Notes: generated by a model from the sequence alone, not told the origin. 62,350 nucleotides of DNA from Chitinophagaceae bacterium (GCA_947447485.1 CANFJP010000002.1:1-62350), one strand, 5' to 3'; shown: positions 9,877 through 20,428, counted from the stretch's first letter. Program-made: numbers and translations.

Positions 9877-10806
9877 TCATTCATGTTGTTTCCTAACAAA
9901 TAGATTATTTTTAATTTTATTTAGATAAATTTTAATTTTATCTATTGGGCTGAATATGATTCTTAGTCCATCAATTACTATTATTTCATCTAAGAAATTT
10001 ATTGTGTGTATTCCGTTCGAATAGACTGAGTCGATAGGGGGCTCTATTTCAATGACGGCATCTTCTGAAAACTCAGTTTCACTTAGTTTATTGATTTTAA
10101 AAATTGTAATAGATTTCCCATAATATTCTTCATTGTTTTGTGCTGGACGATAGACACTGTTTTCAAACTTTATGAAATTACCTGCTGGCCTGCTTCCATT
10201 CAATGATTTTTTAACCGGATTTAAATGATGCTCCTCATAGGGCCCTTTTAAATTTTGTGAATAGTAAATGTATAATTCTGAATTGCTATTATTTCCTAGA
10301 TGTGTACCGAATAGCCAGTATTTATTTTTATGAAATAAAATAGTTGAGTCTAGTAGTTCTATGTTTTCTATAAGTATTGTTTGGTTTATCAGCTTATCTT
10401 TTTCAAAATCATATTCGTAGCTAAATAATTTATTATTAGCACTCGATTCTGGAATAATATAAAGTTTATTGTCAATGCTCAATGTTTTAGGGTAGGAGAT
10501 GTGTTTGCCTGTATTTAAAACTAATTTTGATGAGATAATATTTAGATTTTTATCAATCGTTGTAACTGATAGTTTACCATATCCCTCTATCAAACACATA
10601 TCTTCATAAATTATTTTATAATCCCCTTCTTTGTCATTAAATATGAATGGATCTGCAAAAAGCCTTGTTTTCTTTTTTGGGCAAATCCATTTGTATTTCA
10701 AATGGGGCTTTTCATTCTTTAAGAAATCAGAAAAATTTCCTTTTGCTATTCCAATATTCCATTGTTTAATATGAAGTTTGTTTTTTGTTTTTCTACTGAT
10801 ATTCAT
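9877..10806 (-). CDS. Beta-propeller glycosidase/glycosyltransferase-associated domain protein (glucosamine inositolphosphorylceramide transferase-like C-terminal domain)
   Basis: 309 aa; FADPFIFNDKEGDYKIIYEDM, SRPAGNFIKFENSVYRPAQN pattern typical of this propeller family. Confidence 0.6.
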   Translation of the reverse strand: MNISRKTKNKLHIKQWNIGIAKGNFSDFLKNEKPHLKYKWICPKKKTRLFADPFIFNDKEGDYKIIYEDMCLIEGYGKLSVTTIDKNLNIISSKLVLNTGKHISYPKTLSIDNKLYIIPESSANNKLFSYEYDFEKDKLINQTILIENIELLDSTILFHKNKYWLFGTHLGNNSNSELYIYYSQNLKGPYEEHHLNPVKKSLNGSRPAGNFIKFENSVYRPAQNNEEYYGKSITIFKINKLSETEFSEDAVIEIEPPIDSVYSNGIHTINFLDEIIVIDGLRIIFSPIDKIKIYLNKIKNNLFVRKQHE

Positions 10807-10817
10807 TTTATTGTATT

Positions 10818-11561
10818 TTATTTATATCTAAAATCGATTTTTTCAGATATTTTTTTAAGTATATGATATCCTAAAGTGTTATAATTAACACAGGTTGTTA
10901 TTTTTCCTCCAAATTGCATTTTGAATTGATTAATACCTTTTAAGCTTTCGTTTTGAGTATTGTATGCATATCCTCCAAAGTCGTAGGTTTTAAATCCATT
11001 TCCTTTGAAGTAGAATATGTCTTCAATAGTTAGTAGTTTATTTGCTATTCCTGTTACTTCTTTATTAAAATTGGAATCTAGTCTTTTTGAGCATGATTGA
11101 TACAGCCTTACAATTCCTAAGTGACGATCTATAATATAACTATGTGCGGCTATGATTTCGTTATTTAACAAAACAAAAGTAGTTTTAAAGCTATCTCCTA
11201 AATATTCGATTGTTTTTTTATTAGCAGGATATAGATTTTTAAGTTTCGCAAAATCATTATAGATTGAAATGAATTCTTCTGTATTATTTTCGAAATCACA
11301 TAAAAAATTGTATTTCTGAGCTCTTTTAACTTCGTTTTTTATATTCGAAGAAAATTGTTTTGTAATTTCTTCCTGTTTCTTTTCTAATGACAATTCAATT
11401 GTGTGACTATTGTATTTAACACATAATGTATTGTTTTTTCTATTAACATTTTTTATAAAACTATAAGATCTTAATGTGAACAAGTTGCTGATTCTATTTT
11501 CAAAATAGAACCAAGTGTCTTTTATGTTTACTAAATAAAAATTTCTTTTAATTTCAATCAT
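10818..11561 (-). CDS. GNAT/FemAB-like acyltransferase
   Basis: 247 aa; IKNEVKRAQKYNF, IIAAHSYIIDRHLGIVRLYQSCSKR, KTYDFGGYAYN. Confidence 0.7.
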   Translation of the reverse strand: MIEIKRNFYLVNIKDTWFYFENRISNLFTLRSYSFIKNVNRKNNTLCVKYNSHTIELSLEKKQEEITKQFSSNIKNEVKRAQKYNFLCDFENNTEEFISIYNDFAKLKNLYPANKKTIEYLGDSFKTTFVLLNNEIIAAHSYIIDRHLGIVRLYQSCSKRLDSNFNKEVTGIANKLLTIEDIFYFKGNGFKTYDFGGYAYNTQNESLKGINQFKMQFGGKITTCVNYNTLGYHILKKISEKIDFRYK

Positions 11562-12703
11562 TTATTTTCTATTACTTTGTTATAAAAATCCAATGTTTTA
11601 TTTGCTACTTTTTTACAATCGTATTTCAACATGGCTAATCCTTTTCCCATTTGCCCCATTTTGTTTATATCATTGCTATTGTCAAACAATCTTTTAAGTA
11701 GTTCAACAAGTCTGTTTTGTTCAGTTAATTTATATAAATAACCATTCACATTTTCCTCTATCATTTCTGGTATTCCACCTACCGACGAAGCTATTATTGG
11801 CTTTCCAGCAGCCATCGCTTCTGCAATTACCATTGGCAATGATTCGTGCTTTGAGCATACCACCAATATGTCTATTTCAGACAATAATTCTCGTGTATTA
11901 TACTGTGAGAGCCATCCATGAAATGAGATTTGATTTTCTATTCCCCTTTCATTTATAAAATTTTGTATTTTTTTTCTGTATGTATCATTACTAAAACCTC
12001 CAATTACATCTAATTTGTATATATAATTTTCTTTTTTCAGTGCATCCAATGTTTCTAATAAAAGTGATAAGTTTTTGTTATTATCAATGATTCCTATATA
12101 TAATAATTTATTTGTTGTTTTTTTTTTCTCTTTAATTTTAAAGTATTCTTCTCTTATAGCATTGGGAATTATTATTTCATTAATCAGATGTATGTTTTTT
12201 ATTCTATTTTTAGAGAATTCGGATAAGTGAATAATGTTTTTAGGCGTCATTAGTTTTTGAATCAATCCATTGAAATACCATATTATTTTATCCTTCACTT
12301 TTCCTTTTCTTTTTGCTTCCTCTAAAGACATTCCATGAATTGTTTGAATAATAGGCCGTTTGTATACTCCAAGTAATCTTGTAAGCATAAATGAATTGCC
12401 TTCTTGGTAATGAATAACTGATGGATTAAATTCTTTTATTTGTTTTTTTAATATAAATGGAGCATAAGTCAAATAATTAAGAGAATGGTATGGGAATATG
12501 CCTTCGTTAAAATACACAATGTCTATATTTTTGGAAAATTTATAGGTCAACTGTTTTTTTACTTCTCTTGTAAAAACTAATACCCTCATTTCAATATGTA
12601 ATTCTATAAAGCCTCTTAATAGGTTTATTGTGGCAGAATGCACACCCCCTTTTATATTTTCAATATTCAATGGCAATCCTGGCACACACATTAGTACTCT
12701 CAT
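11558..12703 (-). CDS. GT4 family glycosyltransferase
   Basis: 381 aa; GGVHSATINLLRGF, HESLPMVIAEAMAAGKPIIASSVGGIPEMIEENVNGYL. Confidence 0.93.
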   Translation of the reverse strand: MRVLMCVPGLPLNIENIKGGVHSATINLLRGFIELHIEMRVLVFTREVKKQLTYKFSKNIDIVYFNEGIFPYHSLNYLTYAPFILKKQIKEFNPSVIHYQEGNSFMLTRLLGVYKRPIIQTIHGMSLEEAKRKGKVKDKIIWYFNGLIQKLMTPKNIIHLSEFSKNRIKNIHLINEIIIPNAIREEYFKIKEKKKTTNKLLYIGIIDNNKNLSLLLETLDALKKENYIYKLDVIGGFSNDTYRKKIQNFINERGIENQISFHGWLSQYNTRELLSEIDILVVCSKHESLPMVIAEAMAAGKPIIASSVGGIPEMIEENVNGYLYKLTEQNRLVELLKRLFDNSNDINKMGQMGKGLAMLKYDCKKVANKTLDFYNKVIENK

Positions 12704-12706
12704 TTT

Positions 12707-13879
12707 TTAATTATTAAATTCTTTTACACATGTTGAATACGCTTTCATTAATACTTCTCTGTTTCTGATTTTAATATTTTCTTGATTTTCTTTCGTGATA
12801 TTTATTTCTAATTCTTTGTATTTGTCATTTTCCAATCCCTCCATAATTTTTGTAGCCAATGATTCAGCAGTTGGTTCGGATAATAATCCATTGTAATTGT
12901 TATTGATATACTCTGAAAATGACCCAACATTCATTGCTACAATTGATTTTCCTGCTGCAAAGGATGTCATTACAACACCACTTTGAGTAGCCTCTCTATA
13001 TGGACATATTATAAATTTTGAATTTTTAATTAATCCTGCTAATTCTTCTATTTTTATATGTCTTTCTTCTAAGTGTATATTGTTTTTATATTTAGCGATA
13101 ATATCTTTATTTATTTTGTAATTAAATACTGGTTCTCCGATTAGCTTAAACTGTTCATTTGGATAGCTTTTTAGAACAATGGGTATAGCATCAAGTAATA
13201 TGTCAATTCCTTTATAATAAGATAGTCTGCCAAAGAACAATAGATAACTTTTTTCTTTTGTAAAGTTTTTTATATTTTTTATAAATGAATAATATTGAAG
13301 CCTTATTATATAGCTTGGATTTTTTATTTTTTGAAAATATTCTTTGAATTGAATAGATGAATAATTTGAATAAAAGATAAATGCCTTTGTTTTATTATAA
13401 TACAACATTCCAGGTATATCTTCTCTCCAATTATATTCACCTGCGTGCGGTACAGGGTCGTGAAGTGCTATTATCATTTTTATTTTTTTTAAATAGGAGT
13501 ATAGCCCAATTGATCTTAGCGATATTGTATCGAAATGAATGATGTCTATATTGAATCTTTTCAAGTATTTCCCTACTAAATAAGCATTGTAGATTGTATT
13601 TATTGAAAGACATTTTTTAGATTTAAATACTACAAATTGTACACTGGCAACTCCTTCAAAGTATGGTTTGTACATTTTCCATACATCTATTCCTAGTATA
13701 TTTTCTGGTGTTTCAATCAGATTGGCATCATTAATACTTTCAACGTTTACAATTGTTGTTTTTTTTGATTCGTTGCTAATTTCAATGAATACATGCAATT
13801 CTACCTCATGTTTTATGCTTTGAATAGTTTCGATAAAAACATCCATAAAACTTGTAGAAGTATAATATCCGACTATCAT
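12707..13879 (-). CDS. GT4 family glycosyltransferase
   Basis: 390 aa; LLFFGRLSYYKGIDILLDA, CPYREATQSGVVMTSFAAGKSIVAMNVGSFSEYI. Confidence 0.9.
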   Translation of the reverse strand: MIVGYYTSTSFMDVFIETIQSIKHEVELHVFIEISNESKKTTIVNVESINDANLIETPENILGIDVWKMYKPYFEGVASVQFVVFKSKKCLSINTIYNAYLVGKYLKRFNIDIIHFDTISLRSIGLYSYLKKIKMIIALHDPVPHAGEYNWREDIPGMLYYNKTKAFIFYSNYSSIQFKEYFQKIKNPSYIIRLQYYSFIKNIKNFTKEKSYLLFFGRLSYYKGIDILLDAIPIVLKSYPNEQFKLIGEPVFNYKINKDIIAKYKNNIHLEERHIKIEELAGLIKNSKFIICPYREATQSGVVMTSFAAGKSIVAMNVGSFSEYINNNYNGLLSEPTAESLATKIMEGLENDKYKELEINITKENQENIKIRNREVLMKAYSTCVKEFNN

Positions 13880-13893
13880 TTATTATTATTTAT

Positions 13894-15321
13894 TTAATTA
13901 ATTACTAGTTTTTTATATAACTTATTCTTTTGTTGCAATACTAGCAACATGATAATCGTTGCAGTTCCCCAAAATGTTAGAAACACAATCTCTTTTTTAA
14001 AATAAATTGTCAATATGTAATATATTCCTACACTCAGGAATATGCCTATATAATTTGTAAGGACATTTATATAAGATGTTATTTTGTTTTTTATTAATAT
14101 AAAATCCTGAATTATATGAAAAATTGTAAATGATATAAATATTGAATAGTTAATGATTGATAGACTTTTATTTATTTGTAGTCCAACGGAGCAAATAATT
14201 ATATGTATAATCAATGTTGACAAATTGCATATCATATCTATTTTTTCGAATTTTATCGCAATTAATACGTTTGCCTGTAGAAAAGCTGTAGGGAAAATCA
14301 GCATTACTAAAAACATCTCAGTGCAATATTGTGCTGTATTAGTATATTTTGCACCAAATAGGATAGGGATGAGGATATTTGAATAAGAAAATATAAATGT
14401 AAAGGCTAACAAGCCATATATACTAAAGGGAATCATTGCCTTTTTATAAATTGACTGTAGGGCTTCTATTCCATTTTGGTATTCCCTTATCAATACAGGG
14501 TAAATGGTGGATGAAGCAATAATAGGCAAAATATATGCCAGTGAAAGCAATTTGAATGATATCCCATAATTAGCAACATCGCTTGATGATAATTTCTTTG
14601 AAATGATTATGTTCCCTATACTCCAGTATAGGACGGATATACTTCCTATGACAACAAAAAGCCAATTTTTTACTATGATTTTTTTAAATTCTTTAAATGA
14701 TACTTTTAATTTAATTATTTCTAAGAATTCAATCTGATTTGAACTTCCGTATTTTATAAATAAGTTAAGGCTGAATATTCTCAATAAAATCAATAGTAAG
14801 GTTAAGTATACAATTTCTATATGGATTTTTATTACAATACAAGCCAAAATGAATTTTAATAATGCTTCAATTGTAACAATGATCGAGCTCTTTTTTTGTT
14901 CTTGTTTCGCTATGTTTATATACTTTATTACATATATAACATTGTCTATTATGATGTTTAATCCTAATAATATTGATATAGATCTTATTAAGTGGCTTTC
15001 ATACAAGTAAAATGAAATGATGATATTAAGTATGTAAAAGGCAATACCTGTATAAAGCTGAATTTTAAAAAACTTATTAATTAATTCTATCTGTTTATCG
15101 CTGTTTAATAATTCCCTAATAAACCAATTTCCTAGTCCTAATGTTGAAAATCCTAATATTAAAGTATAAATTGTATTTGCAATAAGGTAATTAGAAAAAT
15201 CTTCTTTTGAATATTCCCTTGCTAATACAATAAAAAATACACTCAATAGTATATTCTGCAATATATTACCTGCGATACTCCATGCACCGTCTTTAATAAG
15301 TATATTTTTAGTTAATTTCAT
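13894..15321 (-). CDS. Oligosaccharide flippase (Wzx-like polytopic membrane protein)
   Basis: 475 aa, ~12-14 hydrophobic segments; KNILIKDGAWSIAGNILQNILLSVFFIVLAREYSKEDFSNY N-terminus typical of Wzx. Confidence 0.88.
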   Translation of the reverse strand: MKLTKNILIKDGAWSIAGNILQNILLSVFFIVLAREYSKEDFSNYLIANTIYTLILGFSTLGLGNWFIRELLNSDKQIELINKFFKIQLYTGIAFYILNIIISFYLYESHLIRSISILLGLNIIIDNVIYVIKYINIAKQEQKKSSIIVTIEALLKFILACIVIKIHIEIVYLTLLLILLRIFSLNLFIKYGSSNQIEFLEIIKLKVSFKEFKKIIVKNWLFVVIGSISVLYWSIGNIIISKKLSSSDVANYGISFKLLSLAYILPIIASSTIYPVLIREYQNGIEALQSIYKKAMIPFSIYGLLAFTFIFSYSNILIPILFGAKYTNTAQYCTEMFLVMLIFPTAFLQANVLIAIKFEKIDMICNLSTLIIHIIICSVGLQINKSLSIINYSIFISFTIFHIIQDFILIKNKITSYINVLTNYIGIFLSVGIYYILTIYFKKEIVFLTFWGTATIIMLLVLQQKNKLYKKLVIN

Positions 15322-15324
15322 TAT

Positions 15325-16623
15325 TTATTCAATTGGTTTTAATATCACTCTTTTGTTATGTACAATCATTAGGCAAATTATGGTAGCTATTAAAATCTGA
15401 ATTCTAACATCTCCTAAAGAATAGATTGTGTAGAATCCAATTAACCAACATATAATAGAGGATATTAGAATGATTAGTTCTAAGTTTTTTGTTATTATAA
15501 ATTCTATAAAGCTTTTTATTAATGTTATGATTATTATTAAAAAAAATGACAGGAATCCTATTATTCCATATTCAGTAAGAATTTTTAAATACCCACTTTC
15601 TGGGTGATCATAGTATAATATTTCGTTATCAACCATCCAAAACTGGTCTTGATTATGAATGGATACATAATTTGAATAGTTCCCGGGTGCAATGCCAAAA
15701 AAAGGGTTGTCAAGAAATATCTTATAGGCATCTTTCCATATTCCCAGTCTAAATAAGTATGAATCATTCAGATTGTCTCCTCTATTAAAAATTATAAACT
15801 TGTCTTTATATATAAATATGCCCAATCCGATAATGGATAGTATGATTATAGTGAATATTTTCAAGTCGATATTCCCCAATAGTATAATTAAAGTAAATCC
15901 TACTATCCACCCACCTAAAGCAGCTCTTCCTCCTGTGAATAGTATTGATATAATTACAGCAGTTAGAACTACATAATTAATCAGTTGCTTCTTTTTTTCT
16001 CTGTTATTAATTAATAAAAGAAAACTACTTACAGATAAAAATTGAGCATATTTTTGAGGGTCTTGGAAATAGCTTGGATATCTTATTGAATCGTCTTGAA
16101 ATACATTTCCATTAAGCGATTTTGAAATTGTAAAATCAAGTCCAACTATTACTTGGCATACTAAAAATAATAGAGATACTATTATAGATATCTTTATACT
16201 TTTTAATACTTCATTTATAAATTCTTTGTCATGTAAACACTCTTGTATTAATACTGTTATATAAAGTAAAATGGCTGTAATTTCTATAAATGCTTTTACT
16301 GTGTCTAGTATAATGCTATTTGAAAGTGCCACACCAATCAGACCTGAGATAATCATGATAGCGATAAGAATTGTATTTATATTTATTCTTAATTTCTGTT
16401 GTGTGTTTTCTTTTTTATAAAAAAAAATATAAAAAAAGAGAGTAGTAATTTCAAAATTATTTATTGCTAGATTTCCACTTAGTATATTTAATCCTATCAA
16501 AGGATAAGCGATTAATATAAATTTTATATATAATTGATTTTTGTTTCTTTTAGTAATAAATGTTATTATTAAAAAGACGATCAATACTGCAATAGTGAGA
16601 AATGGAATGTACTTTGAGATCAT
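15325..16623 (-). CDS. O-antigen ligase/polymerase (Wzy-like)
   Basis: 432 aa polytopic protein; FTGGRAALGGW, FRLGIWKDAYKIFLDNPFFGIAPGNY, HPESGYLKILTEYGIIGFL. Confidence 0.88.
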   Translation of the reverse strand: MISKYIPFLTIAVLIVFLIITFITKRNKNQLYIKFILIAYPLIGLNILSGNLAINNFEITTLFFYIFFYKKENTQQKLRININTILIAIMIISGLIGVALSNSIILDTVKAFIEITAILLYITVLIQECLHDKEFINEVLKSIKISIIVSLLFLVCQVIVGLDFTISKSLNGNVFQDDSIRYPSYFQDPQKYAQFLSVSSFLLLINNREKKKQLINYVVLTAVIISILFTGGRAALGGWIVGFTLIILLGNIDLKIFTIIILSIIGLGIFIYKDKFIIFNRGDNLNDSYLFRLGIWKDAYKIFLDNPFFGIAPGNYSNYVSIHNQDQFWMVDNEILYYDHPESGYLKILTEYGIIGFLSFFLIIIITLIKSFIEFIITKNLELIILISSIICWLIGFYTIYSLGDVRIQILIATIICLMIVHNKRVILKPIE

Positions 16624-16635
16624 ACTAATTAATTA

Positions 16636-17526
16636 TCATTTTCTATAAAACCAAACCCCTGTCATTCTGCATATATTTTCAGTAAAAGAGACATTTTCTA
16701 AAACATCAAATCTTGGTATTGAAAACCGTTGATTTCGATTATCTGTAGTTAAGTATTTTTGTTTGGTTGAAAAGGCAATTTCATATCCATTTCTTTTTAG
16801 GATTTCAATTTCACGTTCTTTAAACTCTCCATTCGGGTAGGCAAAGGATTTGATTGGCTTATTGATCCATTTTTCTAATATGTTTTTTGATTCTTTTAAT
16901 TCATATTCAACCAATCTAGTTGAGCATTTAGTTAGAATGGGATGTGATATTGTATGGCTGCCAATGATTATATTATTATGACTTGATATCTCTTTAAGTT
17001 CTTCAATTGTTAGTGCCTCTCTATCTATTTTAATTGTTGATTTAACTTGTAGTAAATTTTTTATTCTAAATGAGTTTGGTACTATTTTTAACTCATTCAC
17101 TGTTTTTTTAATTAATCCGATTGATTTCCCCTTTGATATATATGACCACCAAAATCCTTCTTCTTTTTCAATCGGGTCTGTCGTTGCAAAAATTGTTACT
17201 GGAACCTTGTATTTATTCGCTATTGATACGATGTTTATTTTATTATCCTTCCATCCGTCATCTACTGTAAATACAACGGTTGATTTTGGGAATTCTATTT
17301 CACTTTTTAATATTTCATTCAAATCTTCTACAGAAATAAATTTGTATTTATTTTTAATAAACCATTTTACTGTTGACTCAAATAGTTTTCTAGTAGGGTT
17401 ATGAAAATATACAGAAAGAATTATTTCTGAATTTGATGCTTTATTATTTATTTTTCTAACTTTTCCACTTAGTATCAATAAATAAGAAACAAAGTAGGCG
17501 CCTATATTTCTAATTGTAAATTCCAT
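16636..17526 (-). CDS. Polysaccharide deacetylase (NodB homology)
   Basis: 296 aa; VVFTVDDGWKDN, IIIGSHTISHPILTKC, KSFAYPNGEF. Confidence 0.9.
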   Translation of the reverse strand: MEFTIRNIGAYFVSYLLILSGKVRKINNKASNSEIILSVYFHNPTRKLFESTVKWFIKNKYKFISVEDLNEILKSEIEFPKSTVVFTVDDGWKDNKINIVSIANKYKVPVTIFATTDPIEKEEGFWWSYISKGKSIGLIKKTVNELKIVPNSFRIKNLLQVKSTIKIDREALTIEELKEISSHNNIIIGSHTISHPILTKCSTRLVEYELKESKNILEKWINKPIKSFAYPNGEFKEREIEILKRNGYEIAFSTKQKYLTTDNRNQRFSIPRFDVLENVSFTENICRMTGVWFYRK

Positions 17527-17536
17527 TAGTATTGGT

Positions 17537-18067
17537 TTAGTTTATATTCATTTCTTTCAGATTCACTTCATATTTTACAATGTCGCTCGCTGACATATTT
17601 ACTTCTGCACTAATGATGTATCCTATTGTTTTTAATATAGTAGTTACTCTGTTATCTTTGATTATATAGCTTTCATTGTACTCGTTTTCATTAGTTACAC
17701 CCAACTTTCTGTTTAAGGATACTGGTATTTTCTCTTTTTGAATATTTGAGTAATCATTGATAAATTTTTGAATAGCCAATATTTCAAAATCATTAATAAT
17801 TGCTTTTCTTCCTAACCAGTAAAAGAAATTTATTATATCTTCTGTTTTTTGTATTAATTCCATCTGATTTGATTCAATGTTAACAAATACCATACTTTGA
17901 AACAATGGCTCAAGAGTTTGCCTTTTTTTTTGTGAAGGCAGATCATTGTAAACTCTATTTAAGGGCAAGTAGTTTATAATGTTTTTTTTACTTAGTTGGA
18001 TCGATACTTTTCTTTCACAATATTGCTTAGTATATATTGCGTACCATTTCTTTTTCATATTCCTCAT
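17537..18067 (-). CDS. UpxY family (NusG paralogue) transcription antiterminator
   Basis: 176 aa; KKWYAIYTKQYCERKVSIQLSKKNIINYLPLNR NGN domain start; capsule-locus context. Confidence 0.85.
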   Translation of the reverse strand: MRNMKKKWYAIYTKQYCERKVSIQLSKKNIINYLPLNRVYNDLPSQKKRQTLEPLFQSMVFVNIESNQMELIQKTEDIINFFYWLGRKAIINDFEILAIQKFINDYSNIQKEKIPVSLNRKLGVTNENEYNESYIIKDNRVTTILKTIGYIISAEVNMSASDIVKYEVNLKEMNIN

Positions 18068-18112
18068 TTTTACTTATTTGTAATGTCGTTTTCACTGAAA
18101 TGTTATTTAATA

Positions 18113-20425
18113 TTATATGTATACTCCTTTGTTTACTCCATTTACATATTGATACCCATATCCATATTTACTACTTCCAATTCCTTTTCTCTTTAATCCA
18201 TTGAAAATAATAACTGGATTTCCTAGAGGCGTAGCTTTTATATTGTCATCAATTCTTTTGATAAATGATTTTGGTGTGCAATCATGTCTTACTATAAAAA
18301 TCGTAGTGTCGCATATTTTAGAGATAATATAGGCATCACTAAATAAATTGATTGGGGCTGAGTCTATTATGATCCATTCGAATGTATCTTCTAGGTATTC
18401 TTTTAGTAATTTCAATTTTTCTTCATCAAATAGTTCTTTATCACTTTCTTTATTTACCCCTGATGGAATGAAATAAAAATTATCATAACCAGGAATTTTT
18501 TCAATTATTTCGTCAATCAATGCATCTCCGTTTAAGTAGCCATTAATGCCTGTTTTTTTGTTGAATTCTTTTAAGATTTTATTTAATCCTGAATCATGTA
18601 TATCCATATCAACTAAAACAACCTTTTTACCTGATAATGCGTTACTTTTCGCAAGCTGGAAAGCTATAAAGCTTTTTCCTTCTCCGGTAATGCTCGATGT
18701 TACCAATATTTTTTTCGTATTTTCTAATAACAAAGATTTAAGGGAGACATTTATTTTTCTAATTTCTTCAGAAGTTATGTTTCTTTTTCTTTTATCTATT
18801 CCTGATCGATTTTCCTTTTTATTGTAACTTATTTCACCTATTACCGGAATGGTTGTCATGCTTCTAATTTCATCTCTATATAATATTTTATTGCTTAAAA
18901 AATCTTTTGCATTTACTAGTAGAAAACTGAGTATGCATGTTACAAAAATTGATACCAGATATATAATTGGCTTATTTGGACTTACTGGATATTTTGATGA
19001 TTCGGCCTTGTTTACTATTCTGCTGTCGGATATAGTAGAAGCATACGACAACTCGCTTTCTTCTCTTTTTTCTAATAGAAATGCATAAATCCCTTTTTTA
19101 ATATTTTCATCTCTGCTCATTTCAAGTATTTTTCTCTCTTTTTGAGGAATGCTACTTAATACTGAACTATATTGATTATTCGTATTATTGATATTGTTTT
19201 TGCTGGCTTCTAGATTTTTTTGCTGACTTACTATATTTTCTGAAATACTAGGCTTTATTTTGTTGATTTGATCTTTTAACGAAAACAGAATAGGGTTGTT
19301 TTCTGCCACTGTCATTTTTAATTTATCATATTCTAATTCTTTACTATTTAAATCTATTATTAATTTTGATAATGTTGGATCTGTAACTCCAAGTGTTGAT
19401 GGCATTACTGTTTTTTTATTTTTATTATTTGATTTAACGATTTGATCAATTTCAGTTAATACCGCAAGTTGCATATTTATTTCTCCCAATTTTTGATCAT
19501 TGCTACTTACATTTTGTAAATACAATTGCCCTTCAACTCCTATATCCGAAGCATTCCCTATTGTTTTGTATTGTTGCACATTCCTTTCAATTGAATCAAG
19601 GTCTTTTGACACACTAAAAAGTCTTTCTTCAACAAACTTCAAGGTGTTTTTTGCTAAATTGTTTTTTTCATTAATAGATGATATGTCATAAAATAATAGT
19701 AATTCATTTAATATATTTTCTGCTTTTTGTGGCACTTCATCTTTATAGCTTAAGTTGATAACGCTTGATAGTTTGCTTGCTGCTACTACTTTTAAATTTC
19801 TTAAGATGATATTAATGATTTCTTTTGGTGGGTACAATGAAAATGATAATTGTTTGATTTCGTTTGATGGGATATAATTTTCATTTGGTATGAATTTTAT
19901 TGTGCCAAAGGGAGTGTTAATCCATTCGTTTAAATTTCCCATTTTTTTGTTTTCTATTGCTATTGAACGGTCTCTTTTATTATAATTGAATTTTACATTT
20001 CTAACGCTTTTTATTTTATCCGGCGACTTTGATTCTATAGCAATGGGAGATATTGTGTATGCTGATATGTCTCTTATATTTCCTTTTTGAGATATTGGAG
20101 CATATAATTTTAACTTTATGACTACATCATTCATTAATGTTCTTGATTGTAAAACCTCAATTTCGTTTTCAATAATTTTTTTTGAATTGATCATATTCAA
20201 AGATTCCATCAGTTTAGAGTCATCATTACCCTTTTTTTCGTCTTTAATAATCATCGTGGCTGTAGCTTCATATAGGGGTGTTGTCAATTTGATGTATACA
20301 AATGCTGCCCCTAATCCTAGAATTGATAATATTATAAATACTGGCCAATAGGGTACTATTTTATCTAATAGCTGTTTTATTGTGCTTTCTTCATTTTTAA
20401 TTATATTATTTTTTACTAATTCCAT
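18113..20425 (-). CDS. Polysaccharide chain-length determinant / BY-kinase (Wzc-like)
   Basis: 770 aa; Wzz N-terminal domain, TSSITGEGKSFIAFQLAKSNALSGKKVVLVDMDIHDSG Walker A/A', WIIIDSAPINLFSDA, C-terminal tyrosine cluster YGYGYQYVNGVNKGVYI. Confidence 0.93.
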   Translation of the reverse strand: MELVKNNIIKNEESTIKQLLDKIVPYWPVFIILSILGLGAAFVYIKLTTPLYEATATMIIKDEKKGNDDSKLMESLNMINSKKIIENEIEVLQSRTLMNDVVIKLKLYAPISQKGNIRDISAYTISPIAIESKSPDKIKSVRNVKFNYNKRDRSIAIENKKMGNLNEWINTPFGTIKFIPNENYIPSNEIKQLSFSLYPPKEIINIILRNLKVVAASKLSSVINLSYKDEVPQKAENILNELLLFYDISSINEKNNLAKNTLKFVEERLFSVSKDLDSIERNVQQYKTIGNASDIGVEGQLYLQNVSSNDQKLGEINMQLAVLTEIDQIVKSNNKNKKTVMPSTLGVTDPTLSKLIIDLNSKELEYDKLKMTVAENNPILFSLKDQINKIKPSISENIVSQQKNLEASKNNINNTNNQYSSVLSSIPQKERKILEMSRDENIKKGIYAFLLEKREESELSYASTISDSRIVNKAESSKYPVSPNKPIIYLVSIFVTCILSFLLVNAKDFLSNKILYRDEIRSMTTIPVIGEISYNKKENRSGIDKRKRNITSEEIRKINVSLKSLLLENTKKILVTSSITGEGKSFIAFQLAKSNALSGKKVVLVDMDIHDSGLNKILKEFNKKTGINGYLNGDALIDEIIEKIPGYDNFYFIPSGVNKESDKELFDEEKLKLLKEYLEDTFEWIIIDSAPINLFSDAYIISKICDTTIFIVRHDCTPKSFIKRIDDNIKATPLGNPVIIFNGLKRKGIGSSKYGYGYQYVNGVNKGVYI

Positions 20426-20428
20426 TTT

